Below are positions 24,369 to 32,483 of a stretch of 32,761 nt of DNA, piece by piece. Origin of the DNA: Actinomycetota bacterium. Its GTDB lineage: Bacteria; Actinomycetota; Acidimicrobiia; Acidimicrobiales; Ilumatobacteraceae. Each line of letters begins with the position of its first letter. Within the stretch, counting starts at the first letter, position 1. The position numbers and the translations under genes were made by a program. Below the pieces are notes generated by a model that saw only the letters and a program-made list of their open reading frames with translations, made no database searches and was not told the origin of the DNA. Location of the stretch: positions 1 through 32,761 of the forward strand of contig RFNE01000168.1 of the NCBI GenBank assembly GCA_009927375.1, in the 5' to 3' direction.

Positions 24369-24788
24369 ATGTTCAACTTCTCGGGGAGTGAGATCGTCTT
24401 CCTGCTCATTCTCGGCTTAGTGGTACTCGGTCCAGAGAAGTTGCCGATCGTGTTGCGCAAGGCTGGCCGACTGTATGGCGAGTTCAAGCGAGTCACGTCC
24501 GATGCGCAGTCCGATTTTCGTCAGGCATTCGCCGAACCCATCAAGGATTTTCAGGATGCGGCGAATGAGTACAAGAGTGTGTTCACCTCTGCCGCAGACG
24601 AGGTAGGCAGCTCCCTCAAGGAAACTGTCGACACTGATGGACCAATTTTCATCCCATACGAGGTGACCGACGAGGGGAGTGCCGCGCTCAGTGAGGACGA
24701 GCCGGCAACGTCGGAGGTTGAAGAACCAGTCGAGTCTCCCGTTCACGGAAGCGGAGAAGAATCTTCCCCCGTCGAGGAAGACCACTGA
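24369..24788 (+). CDS. tatB: twin-arginine translocase subunit TatB
   Basis: A 139-residue TatA/TatB-family protein. A single N-terminal membrane helix (about residues 5-21) is followed by the hinge GPEKLP, an amphipathic helix (LRKAGRLYGEFKRVTSDAQSDFRQAF) and a long acidic, probably disordered tail. The extended amphipathic region and the MFNFSGSE start are more like TatB than TatA. In many actinobacteria the gene beside tatC is named tatA, so the exact label carries some doubt. TatB with TatC forms the receptor for folded proteins with twin-arginine signals. Its stop overlaps the tatC start by one base (TGATG), so the pair is coupled. Confidence 0.88.
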   Translation: MFNFSGSEIVFLLILGLVVLGPEKLPIVLRKAGRLYGEFKRVTSDAQSDFRQAFAEPIKDFQDAANEYKSVFTSAADEVGSSLKETVDTDGPIFIPYEVTDEGSAALSEDEPATSEVEEPVESPVHGSGEESSPVEEDH

Positions 24789-25576
24789 TGTTCGCTTGGC
24801 GCAAGACACCGACGGCGACTGAAGAGATGTCCATCATCGGACACCTCACCGAGTTGCGCCAGCGGATCGTTCGAAGCATGTTGGCGGTTGCCCTTGGTGC
24901 CTCGTTCATTCTGATCTTCTACGACCAGTTTCTGTCCTTGTTGACACGGCCATATGTCAATCTGTGCGCGAGGCGTCCTGACTTCAATTGTGCTGGTGAG
25001 CTGTACGCGCTCGGTCCAATCGAGGGACTCTCACAACGCATGCGCATCTCTGGTTACGGAGGCTTGATCATCGCGTTGCCGGTCGTCATGTGGCAGATTT
25101 GGCGATTCGTTGTTCCCGCACTCAGTTCGCGAGAGAAGAAGTATTCGATTCCCTTCATCCTCTCATCCGTCATTCTCTTTCTCTTCGGTGGTGCACTTGC
25201 GTACTGGACTCTTGATAAGGCCTTGGAGTTCCTCATTTCCTGGTCCGGCGAAGGAGTGGAGCAGACGTATCAGATTTCGCGCTACATCAGCCTCGTTGCA
25301 CTGATGGTTCTTGCGTTCGGAGTGGGATTTCTTCTTCCAGTACTGATCGTGTTCCTGCAGCTCGTCAACGTCATCACACCTCAGGCGTTGATCAAGCAGT
25401 GGCGAGTGTCGTTTATGGTCATCTTCGTCCTTGCAGCAGTCATCACTCCGAGCGGCGATCCGATCAGCATGCTTGCTCTCGCCATTCCGATGTCGTTCCT
25501 CTTCTTGGTCGCCGTAGCCATTGGATTCGTCGCCCAACGGAAGCGCCGAAATCGAGATGCGACCGACGGTGACTGA
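24788..25576 (+). CDS. tatC: Sec-independent protein translocase TatC
   Basis: A 262-residue TatC, the multi-spanning core of the twin-arginine translocase and binding site for RR signal peptides. The N-terminal signature MSIIGHLTELRQRIVRS (about residues 14-30) precedes the first of six membrane segments. LSQRMRISGYGGLIIALPVVMWQIWRFVVPAL, with the conserved cytoplasmic loop, and FGVGFLLPVLIVFLQ follow. AAVITPSGDPISMLALAIPMSFLF, with its Thr-Pro-Ser-Asp-Pro element, closes the core, and the C-terminus is basic. The order tatA/B-tatC-helY is the same as in Mycobacterium (Rv2094c-Rv2092c), where it also follows the pafA region. The helY start overlaps its stop by 8 bases (GTGACTGA). Confidence 0.96.
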   Translation: MFAWRKTPTATEEMSIIGHLTELRQRIVRSMLAVALGASFILIFYDQFLSLLTRPYVNLCARRPDFNCAGELYALGPIEGLSQRMRISGYGGLIIALPVVMWQIWRFVVPALSSREKKYSIPFILSSVILFLFGGALAYWTLDKALEFLISWSGEGVEQTYQISRYISLVALMVLAFGVGFLLPVLIVFLQLVNVITPQALIKQWRVSFMVIFVLAAVITPSGDPISMLALAIPMSFLFLVAVAIGFVAQRKRRNRDATDGD

Positions 25577-28174
25577 TCACCACTTCGCTCAACATTCCTT
25601 CTCGGTTCGAGAACAACTCGCGAAAGACCGTCGTTTCGCTCCCGACAAGTTCCAGATTGACGCTTTTGACTCCATTGACTCGGGCCGCAGCGTTCTCGTC
25701 GCAGCACCAACAGGGTCCGGGAAGACACTCGTTGCCGATTACGGAATTCGACTTGCGTTAGCAACGAAGACTCGCGCGATCTATACGGCGCCGATTAAGG
25801 CACTGTCGAACCAGAAGTATCGCGACTGGTGTGGCGAATACGGCGAGGAGCAGGTCGGGCTCCTGACGGGAGACATCACCATCAACCCCGACGCCCCCAT
25901 CATGGTCATGACGACTGAAGTCCTCCGAAACATGATCTATGCAGGAAACACGACGCTTGATCGGCTTTCGGTGGTCGTTCTCGACGAGGTCCACTTCATA
26001 CAAGACGCCTACCGAGGCGGGGTGTGGGAAGAGATCATCGTCCATTTAGCGCCAGAGGTCGTATTGATTTGCCTGTCTGCGACTGTGGGGAACACCGACG
26101 AGATCGCACGATGGCTGTCCGTCGTTCGAGGCCCAACCGACGTTGCATTTTCCAACCATCGACCGGTTCCGCTGGATGCCCAGATCCTGGTGCATGATCG
26201 CTCCCAAAGCGCCATACGGGAGTTCTCGGTGGATGAAGACGGACGCCCGAATGCAGAGTTCACGCGACTCGAGGGACAGCAGCGGAAGCTCACGCGGTCC
26301 GGACCTCGTCATCAACGCGGGGGTCCTCCTGCTCGGCTTCGCTCGCCAAGACGAACCGAAGTTGTTCGGTTCCTTCACGAACATGACCGTTTGCCGGCGA
26401 TCTACTTCGTCTTCAGCAGGCGGGGTTGTGAAGATTCGGCGCTCGAGGTTTATGAGTCGGGAATGACGCTGACGACCCAGGACGAGGCTGATCGGATCGC
26501 GCAGATTGCTGACCGCGCCGTCGAATCGTTTTCCGACGACGATCTTGCAGCGCTCGGCTATTCGAAGTTCGCTGATCTCCTCGAGAGGGGAATTGCGGCT
26601 CATCACGCGGGAATGGTGCCGATCTTCAAGGAGATCGTTGAGCGTTGTTTTGCGCTCGGACTCATCAAGATCGTGTTTGCGACCGAAACTCTCGCAGTCG
26701 GTGTGAACATGCCCGCACGGACCGTCGTCATCGATCGACTCACGAAGTATGACGGCACGAGCCACGTGATGATCAAACCGAGTGACTATTCGCAGCTGAC
26801 CGGTCGTGCGGGTAGGCGAGGGATCGACACCACGGGTACCGCTTTCGTCGTCTGGGAACCTTTCGTTTCCTTCGATGCCGTTCACCAGCTCGTCACGAGC
26901 AAGGCGTTTCATCTCTCCTCATCGTTTCGGCCCACCTACAACATGGCAACGAATCTGATTGCGACAACTTCTGAGGTCCAAGCTACGCACCTCTGAACCT
27001 TTCACTTGCGCAGTTCCAGAGTGCACGCGACGTCGTTCATCTTCAAGCCCGCATCGGGCGACTTGAGCTTCAGCGCCAACGTTTGCTCCACGAGTTCGAT
27101 GACAGCGAGGAGCTGGCACACGCCTACATGACCTTGCTCGCTGAGCGTTCGTCCTCAGCAAAGGGCAGCGTTCGGTCAGATGCCTTTTCCCTCATTCGTC
27201 TTGGCGATGTGATCAATGGCGACGAGTTGGGGGTTCGAGAGGCGCTTCTCGTCATCGCCAAATCTGAGCGCAAATCAAAGGTTCGTCTGACCTTGATCGG
27301 CACGCGCGCAGGAGTCGTCCATGTCTCAAGCGACGACGTGACTCTTCGTCCCAGGGTTCTCGGGCACCATGATCTCCCACATCCATATTCACCGACGTCG
27401 AGCACCTTCCAGGAGCGTGCACTAGAGCTCTTGAATCATCGTGGATCGCCCGCACGTGACGTGCAGACACCCGTCGTAGAGGCAACAGTTGACCACGATG
27501 ATCCGCGTTATCGCGAGCGCATGAGAGCGGCCAAAGACCTCGTGAAGGTCGACTCGGATCGTGTGAAACTCCTTGATCAGATCGACAAGAGCCAAGGCGC
27601 GATCGTTGCCCGATTTCGCGCGTTGCAACGACTGCTCACTGACCACGAATTCGTCGAGGGTTGGTCCCTGACGCAAAAAGGAGAGGTCCTGCGGTCGATC
27701 TTCCACGAATGCGATCTCGTGATCGCCGAGTCGGCGTGGAGGGGACTGTTCGATGGTCTCACCGCTCCCGAACTGTGTGGCGTGATGAGCTGCTTCGTTT
27801 TTGAACCGAGGGGTGATGATGAGACCATCGTCAAGATTTCAGGACTTGCAGGAGAACGTGTCAAGCAAATTGAACGTTTGAGTGCCTCAATCCGCGAGGA
27901 CGAAAAGGCATGCGGAATCACCCAACACCGAGGACTCCATCGAGGGTTCTTCGAGATTGCCCGTGACTGGTGCGCGGGGTCGCAACTTGAAGATGTTCTC
28001 ACTGACGATCTGCAGCCTGGTGATTTCGTGAGAACGATGCGACAGATTGCGGACCTATTGAGACAGATTGGCAACGCTTCACAGAACGACGAAACGAAGC
28101 GATTGGCTACTCAGGCATCCCAGTCCATTCAGCGAGGTGTGGTTCTCGCGTCGATCGGGAGTTCAGAGTCGTGA
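25569..28174 (+). CDS. helY: HelY/Ski2-like DEAD/DEAH-box RNA helicase, frameshifted at about 26993
   Basis: A large ATP-dependent superfamily 2 helicase of the Ski2/Mtr4-like HelY group, expected to unwind structured RNA. Motifs: Walker A AAPTGSGKT, TAPIKALSNQKY, DEVH box VVLDEVHFIQD, motif III SATVGN, YFVFSRRGCE, HHAGMVPIFKE and motif VI QLTGRAGRRG. The C-terminal helical region (SKGEV-like TQKGEVLRSIFHECDLVIAE, then TAPELCGVMSCFVFEPR) is in the second frame. The frame ends after QATHL at 26994-26996. Adding one C (cacctcCtgaac) joins it to LNLSLAQFQSARDVVHLQAR and gives about 869 residues. GTG 25569 overlaps the tatC stop; ATG 25557 is an alternative start. Confidence 0.92.
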
Positions 28175-28794
28175 CGATTCGACCGGGGGATCAATGGGGC
28201 GTCGTTCAAGAAGCACCGGAATCGACGAAATGGTTTCGATGCGAGGCCGACCTCGGTCATTGGATGTCCATTGGCCAGAGCGCCGAATACTTTGGGCTGA
28301 CTGGTGGTGACCTGTGCGTCATCACTGGGAGCACGCAACGAACTCTGTTTGTCCCAATCGACATCCTTGAAGTCCGCTTCCAGAAGGAAGGATCGTCGAC
28401 AGACGAGCGAATCATCGCATTGAGTTCCGTGGTCCTTGGTTCATGGTGGAACAAAGAGGCCCTCACAGCGATCTCCAATACTGGACTCGTGCGCGGTGTC
28501 GAATGGTTCGCGCGGTCGCACCCGAATGACGGCGTTGTTGAGTTTGCGGAGCTCTCTGAACACATGAGTCGTCGTCAGAAAATGATGGCTCGGTCCCGGA
28601 TCATGCGGGGGGCCGCCTATGCGCATCCGCAGATTTCATTGACTTCAACGACCAGTTGGGAGTGGTCAGGTCGTCCCCGCCGTCTCGAGATTGACGGTCG
28701 GAACCTCGGTCGAGTGGTATCGGTCAAGTTGACACTCCAGCCTGATGCCCTCCGTGTGTATCTCGGAAAGCCATCCACTGGGGCCGAGGGCTGA
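28171..28794 (+). CDS. conserved protein of unknown function, C-terminus resembling the lipid-kinase beta domain
   Basis: A 207-residue protein whose ATG... start is coupled to helY: its GTG overlaps the helY stop by 4 bases (GTGA). The C-terminal part (about 140-200: RSRIMRGAAYAHPQ, LEIDGRNLGRVVSVKLTLQPDALRVYL) is reminiscent of the C-terminal beta-sandwich of YegS/DgkB-type lipid kinases. There a DGE-like motif, a valine strand and a 'P-x-AL-x-V' strand occur. The catalytic GGDGT-type nucleotide-binding domain is absent, so no kinase activity is claimed. The N-terminal half is a mixed alpha/beta region that I cannot place. It is followed by the ThyX-like gene after 19 bases. Confidence 0.68.
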   Translation: MTIRPGDQWGVVQEAPESTKWFRCEADLGHWMSIGQSAEYFGLTGGDLCVITGSTQRTLFVPIDILEVRFQKEGSSTDERIIALSSVVLGSWWNKEALTAISNTGLVRGVEWFARSHPNDGVVEFAELSEHMSRRQKMMARSRIMRGAAYAHPQISLTSTTSWEWSGRPRRLEIDGRNLGRVVSVKLTLQPDALRVYLGKPSTGAEG

Positions 28795-28799
28795 AATCG

Positions 28800-28805
28800 T
28801 AAGAT
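28800..28805 (+). promoter_or_regulatory. putative near-leaderless -10 element for the ThyX-like gene
   Basis: TAAGAT (5 of 6 to TATAAT) lies 8 bases before the GTG at 28814, just after the stop of the preceding gene. There is no Shine-Dalgarno site before the GTG. No clear -35 box was found upstream. Confidence 0.45.
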
Positions 28806-28813
28806 TGCCCCTT

Positions 28814-30415
28814 GTGACGGTCTACATCCCAGAGGTATTCACGGATGATGAAGCGGCCGTCTTAAGGCCGTATTTTTCGAACCTCGACGGACCGGTCTTT
28901 GCCTTGGTCAATCTCCCTGAAGTGGTCAAGGGAGCGCTGTTTGCTCGCTACAGCCGAAGTCCAAAATCGTTGAGACGGCTGTTTCTGGATGAATTCGTTC
29001 AGGACCTGGATGTGAGCGGGGACCGATCCGTCGATGCGTCGGTAGGTCTCGACAAAGCCGAGCGACTCTACGACAAGGTGTTCCTCGAATACGGTGATGA
29101 CTCGGTTGCCCAGCTCGGAGCGGTCCATCTCGCGTGCGAACAGGCATCCAATCTCCTCACGAAGATCCTCGAGTGGGGTCGCCTGATGAGCTATCTGGAG
29201 CAGAGCACGCGATACATCAGCTACGACGCGCGTCTGGGAGGGCGATATCGCTACTTCCGAGATCCCGAGATTCTGAGTGGGCCTTTTGGCACGCGATACG
29301 TGGGCGACATGGACCGCCTCTTTGATGCGTACTCCGCGCTCGTCAGCCAAGTGACCGAGCACATCCGCGCCACGACGCCTCGATCGATCAAGGACAGCGA
29401 TTTCGTCTTCCACCAGGCGACGAGAGCGAAGGGTCTCGATGCCGTCCGCGGGGTCCTTCCTGCGGCCGCGTTGTCCAACGTCGGCATCTTTGGAAGCGGA
29501 CAGGGCTACGAAGCCCTGCTCTTGCGAATGCGCGCGAATCCGTTGCCAGAGGCCCGTCACTACGCAGACTTGATGCTCACCGAACTGCGCAAAGTGATTC
29601 CGTCGTTCCTCAAACGAGTGGATCTCGCCGACCGAGGTGGGCGCTGGAGCGAGTATCTCGCAGAGAGACACGACGCGACGATGACCTCGGTCGACGACCT
29701 GTTCGGTGCGATCGAACCTGATTCCACCGAGGAAGTGGTTCTCGTGGACTTCGACCCGGATGGCGAGAACAAGGTGCTGGCTGCGCTGTGCTATCCACAT
29801 TCACAACTTCCAGAGAGTCAGCTGCTTGCGCAGGTGAGCAAGTTGAGCGACACCCAGAAGATGGAACTGTTCGAGTCGTACGTAGGAACACGCGAGAACC
29901 GTCGTCACAAACCGGGCCGTGCCTTCGAGCGCACCGGCTACCGATTCGACGTCCTCGGTGACTATGGGGCCTTCCGAGATCTCCAACGCCATCGCATGCT
30001 GACGATCGAATGGCAGCGTCTGACCCCCGACCACGGGTTCGTGATGCCTGAGCTCGTTGAGGCAGCAGGGTGTGGTCCTGCATTCACCGACGCGATGGAC
30101 CGATCCCGCGAACTCTATGAAGCTCTCAGGCCCGAGTACCCAGAACAAGCTGCCTACGCGATCTCGATGGCTTACCGCTTGCGATACGCCATGCAATTCA
30201 ACGCTCGTGAAGCGATGCACATGCTCGAACTTCGGACTGCGCCGCAGGGGCACCCGTCGTATCGCAGGGTCGCACTCGAGATGTATCGCCAGATCGGGGA
30301 AGTGGCGGGCCACCGGGCGCTGGCCGCCGCTATGACACACATCACGACCGAAGCGCCGGAGCTCGAACGGCTCGATTCTGAGCGTCGGGCAGAGGAGCGC
30401 CGCAAGCAGGGCTAA
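28814..30415 (+). CDS. tandem two-domain FAD-dependent thymidylate synthase (ThyX)-like protein
   Basis: A 533-residue protein made of two ThyX-like halves. ThyX methylates dUMP using methylene-tetrahydrofolate and FAD; its signature is RHRx7S followed by xRY. In half 1 the corresponding stretch is WGRLMSYLEQSTRYI (residues 121-135), which keeps Ser126, Glu129, Ser131, Arg133 and Tyr134 but replaces the first RH with WG. In half 2 RHRMLTIEWQR (392-402) keeps RHR but has Arg402 where the Ser should be. Other shared ThyX-like features are EYGDDSVAQLG and MQFNAREAMHMLELR. Whether the halves form one composite active site or the protein has another role is unknown. It is about twice the usual ThyX length. 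The start is GTG 28814, supported by TAAGAT upstream. Confidence 0.83.
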   Translation: MTVYIPEVFTDDEAAVLRPYFSNLDGPVFALVNLPEVVKGALFARYSRSPKSLRRLFLDEFVQDLDVSGDRSVDASVGLDKAERLYDKVFLEYGDDSVAQLGAVHLACEQASNLLTKILEWGRLMSYLEQSTRYISYDARLGGRYRYFRDPEILSGPFGTRYVGDMDRLFDAYSALVSQVTEHIRATTPRSIKDSDFVFHQATRAKGLDAVRGVLPAAALSNVGIFGSGQGYEALLLRMRANPLPEARHYADLMLTELRKVIPSFLKRVDLADRGGRWSEYLAERHDATMTSVDDLFGAIEPDSTEEVVLVDFDPDGENKVLAALCYPHSQLPESQLLAQVSKLSDTQKMELFESYVGTRENRRHKPGRAFERTGYRFDVLGDYGAFRDLQRHRMLTIEWQRLTPDHGFVMPELVEAAGCGPAFTDAMDRSRELYEALRPEYPEQAAYAISMAYRLRYAMQFNAREAMHMLELRTAPQGHPSYRRVALEMYRQIGEVAGHRALAAAMTHITTEAPELERLDSERRAEERRKQG

Positions 30416-30476
30416 TTCGCATCCCGAGGCCCCTCATGGGCTACTCTCTCCGCGACTGCTGGAAAGGGAAGTGCGA

Positions 30477-30962
30477 ATGTCCGATGACGAAGTGATGGAT
30501 GAGGGGGAACTCGAGGGCGAGATCCTTGCCGATCCAGATCTTGATGCCGAGGGTCTCGACGAAGACTCGCTCGATCTCGATATCGAAGAAGACGATCTCC
30601 TCGTTGATCCGGAACTCGCCGACCCAGCCGACGCAGAAGATCCAGATGCAATCGTCGAAGAGGCCCCAGTCGCTCGGAAGGCCAAGGGCGAGGAAGAGGA
30701 CGAGGAAGACGAGGATCTTCGCACCGAAGACGACGTTGAAGCCGACCTAGATGCGATTCTGCGCGAAAAGCTGACGGCCGCCGAAGAAACACCACTTGAA
30801 GAGGATGAAGAGGATGTCGTCGTCGATGACAAGACCGACGGTATGGAGCGCCTGCAGCCTCGACGACCAGACGAGACGCAGTGCACGCAGTGCTTCCTCC
30901 TCGTGCGCAACAGCGCGCCAGGCTGTCCAGTCGAAGACGATGCCTGTCCGCTCTTCAAGTGA
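30477..30962 (+). CDS. acidic DUF4193-like protein with a C-terminal Cys motif
   Basis: A 161-residue protein, extremely acidic over its first ~110 residues (long runs of Asp/Glu such as EEEDEEDEDLRTEDD). A short C-terminal segment has TQCTQCFLLVRNSAPGCPVEDDACPLF, with four Cys that could bind zinc. The layout and the DETQCTQCFLL core resemble actinobacterial DUF4193 proteins (acidic body, Cys ribbon at the end), whose function is unknown. The match is by pattern, so the name is tentative. The start is ATG 30477 with AAAGGGA about 7 bases upstream (30463-30469). TACTCT at 30442-30447 may be a -10, which would make it the first gene of the 30477-31694 group. Confidence 0.78.
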   Translation: MSDDEVMDEGELEGEILADPDLDAEGLDEDSLDLDIEEDDLLVDPELADPADAEDPDAIVEEAPVARKAKGEEEDEEDEDLRTEDDVEADLDAILREKLTAAEETPLEEDEEDVVVDDKTDGMERLQPRRPDETQCTQCFLLVRNSAPGCPVEDDACPLFK

Positions 30963-31261
30963 TCGTGAAGATTCAGCAAACGCTTCGTAACGCTCGGTTC
31001 ATCGGAGAGATGGCGTTCAAGGGAATCGAACGGGAGATCCGCTCGCGCCTCAGCCCACCGAGAAGTGAAGTGGCATCCAACCCTGTCGTGTCACATCAAG
31101 ACCAGGAGATGGTTTCGGAGCCCTTCGATGGCTACGGACTTCTCACTGCGGCTCAAATCATCGAGCAATCCAAGACGTGGACGGCAGAGCGCAAGGCCTC
31201 TGTCACCGTGTACGAGTCAGCAACCCGCAACCGTCGAAGCGTGCTCCAGGCGCTGAGCTGA
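30959..31261 (+). CDS. small conserved protein with a C-terminal LTAAQII...YE..RNRRSVL segment
   Basis: A protein of about 100 residues. The N-terminal third is basic and helical (KIQQTLRNARFIGEMAFKGIEREIRSR), the middle is polar and probably flexible, and the last ~45 residues read YGLLTAAQIIEQSKTW, then VTVYESATRNRRSVLQAL. That ending resembles a short helical segment found at the end of several uncharacterised actinobacterial proteins (LTAAxxxxxL...YExxxxxRxxVL), which I know only as a recurring pattern. The start is GTG 30959, overlapping the preceding stop (GTGA); GTG 30965 is an alternative. The GNAT gene follows after one base, so all three are probably one transcript. Confidence 0.7.
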   Translation: MIVKIQQTLRNARFIGEMAFKGIEREIRSRLSPPRSEVASNPVVSHQDQEMVSEPFDGYGLLTAAQIIEQSKTWTAERKASVTVYESATRNRRSVLQALS

Positions 31262-31262
31262 C

Positions 31263-31694
31263 GTGACTCGACTGCCGTTCGACATTCGGTCGGTAGACGA
31301 AACGAACCTGACCAATGCCCGTGATCTCCTCGATCAGGCGAGGGGAGCTGCGAGGAACTTTCGTGGACATGAGCTCCTCTTGGAGCGCCTCGATGATTTC
31401 GCTCGGGGTGCCATCGAGGGGAGGCTCGCAGTTCACGACGGCCGCGTCGTCGGGGGAATCCTGTGGAGCCAAGCTGACGGCGATCTCATCATCGAGGTGC
31501 TGTTCGTGAATCCGGCGTCGCGCACGATCGGAATCGGCGAGCATCTCGTCCACGAAGCCCTCGACTACGCCACCGAACGAGGTCTGACGCGTGTCCTCGG
31601 ACGAGCACTGCCGGGGGATCGTGAGACGAAGAACGTCTTTGAACGAACCGGGTTGATCTCCCAGGTCATCCTCGTTGGTCGAACGATTGGCTAG
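31263..31694 (+). CDS. GNAT family N-acetyltransferase
   Basis: A 143-residue GCN5-related acetyltransferase. The acetyl-CoA-binding motif A is visible as EVLFVNPASRTIGIGEHLVHEAL (about residues 76-98), with RTIGIG as the Q/RxxGxG/A pyrophosphate loop, preceded by the strand GRVVGGILW. The last part, VFERTGLISQVILVGR, matches the usual motif B region and final strand. The substrate cannot be inferred. The start is a GTG one base after the upstream stop. It ends tail-to-tail with the enoyl-CoA hydratase gene, the two stops sharing CTAG (31691-31694). Confidence 0.86.
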   Translation: MTRLPFDIRSVDETNLTNARDLLDQARGAARNFRGHELLLERLDDFARGAIEGRLAVHDGRVVGGILWSQADGDLIIEVLFVNPASRTIGIGEHLVHEALDYATERGLTRVLGRALPGDRETKNVFERTGLISQVILVGRTIG

Positions 31695-32474
31695 CGACCC
31701 TTCCAATTCGGTGGGCGCTTCTCGATAAACGCGGTCAACCCTTCCTTGGTGTCTTCGGAGGCAAGGATTGCGCCGAACGCTTTGTTCGTCATCGAAATGA
31801 GATTGGCCTCGGACTCATACATCGAAGCGTTCACCACCTTGCGAGACTCCCAGACGGCGAGAGGTGCTGCACCACAAATGCGTTCGGCAAGCGCCATTGC
31901 TTCTTTCTCGACGTCGGCTGGCTCGACGAGTCGGTTCACCATGCCCAGTTCGTAGGCACGTTGAGCCGAGAGGCTGACCCGTGAGGATCACTTCCATCGC
32001 GGCATTCTTCCCGATCAACTGGGGAAGACGAAAGAGACCGCCTGCGCCAGCGACGAGGTTCCGGAGGACTTCCGCGAGACCAAAGGCGCTTCGCGTGGAG
32101 GCCACGACGAGATCAGTGGCAAGAACGATCTCGCACCCGCCCGCGGTTGCAAGGCCATCGACGGCGGCGATGACCGGCTTCTTTCGCTCGCGGTAGACGA
32201 ATCCCGCAAAACCACCGCGCTCGGTATTCAGCGATCCAGCTTGACCGCTGTTGATCGCCTTCAGGTCGGCACCTGCGCAGAAAACTGGGCGCTCCTGGCC
32301 CGACGTGTTGGCTCGAAGAACGCCGACCCACGCTTCGTCGTCACCTTCAAGCTTGTCAATCGCCGCTTCGAACGCAGCAGCTACATCGCCGTTGATTGCA
32401 TTCCGTGCTTCGGGACGGTTGAGCGTGATGACGCCAACCTTGCCGCGCTTTTCGTATTCCACTGGGCTAGTCAT
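31691..32474 (-). CDS. enoyl-CoA hydratase/isomerase (crotonase) family protein, frameshifted at about 31970
   Basis: A crotonase-fold protein, likely to hydrate or isomerise enoyl-CoA in fatty-acid or related acyl-CoA breakdown. Features: ITLNRPEARNAI (about residues 15-26), the first oxyanion-hole segment FCAGADLKAI, and KKPVIAAVDGLATAGGCEIVLATDLVVAS with the second (AGGCE). LAEV and LPQLIGKNAAMEVILTGQPL follow. After that the frame shifts; the matching continuation, SAQRAYELGMVNRLVEP to FIEKRPPNWKGR, is in another frame. Inserting two bases in the CT repeat (GAGAG at 31968-31972 on the plus strand) rejoins them, giving about 261 residues. The start is ATG 32474. The family is clear; the exact substrate is not. 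Confidence 0.9.
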
Positions 32475-32483
32475 ACCCAGAGG

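Noticed and set aside
26290..26345. A possible second frameshift in helY, where the sequence becomes Arg/Pro-rich
   Set aside because: The same frame continues cleanly into RTEVVRFLHEHDRLPAIYFVFSR, and this linker is variable in the family, so no shift is needed.
26046..26912. A 288-codon minus-strand frame opposite helY
   Set aside because: The plus strand encodes the conserved helicase core throughout; the antisense frame shows no family features.
28862..29800. A 312-codon open frame on the minus strand opposite the ThyX-like gene
   Set aside because: It is fully antisense to a conserved protein with clear motifs, has no start signal and has no recognisable domain; it is a codon-bias shadow.
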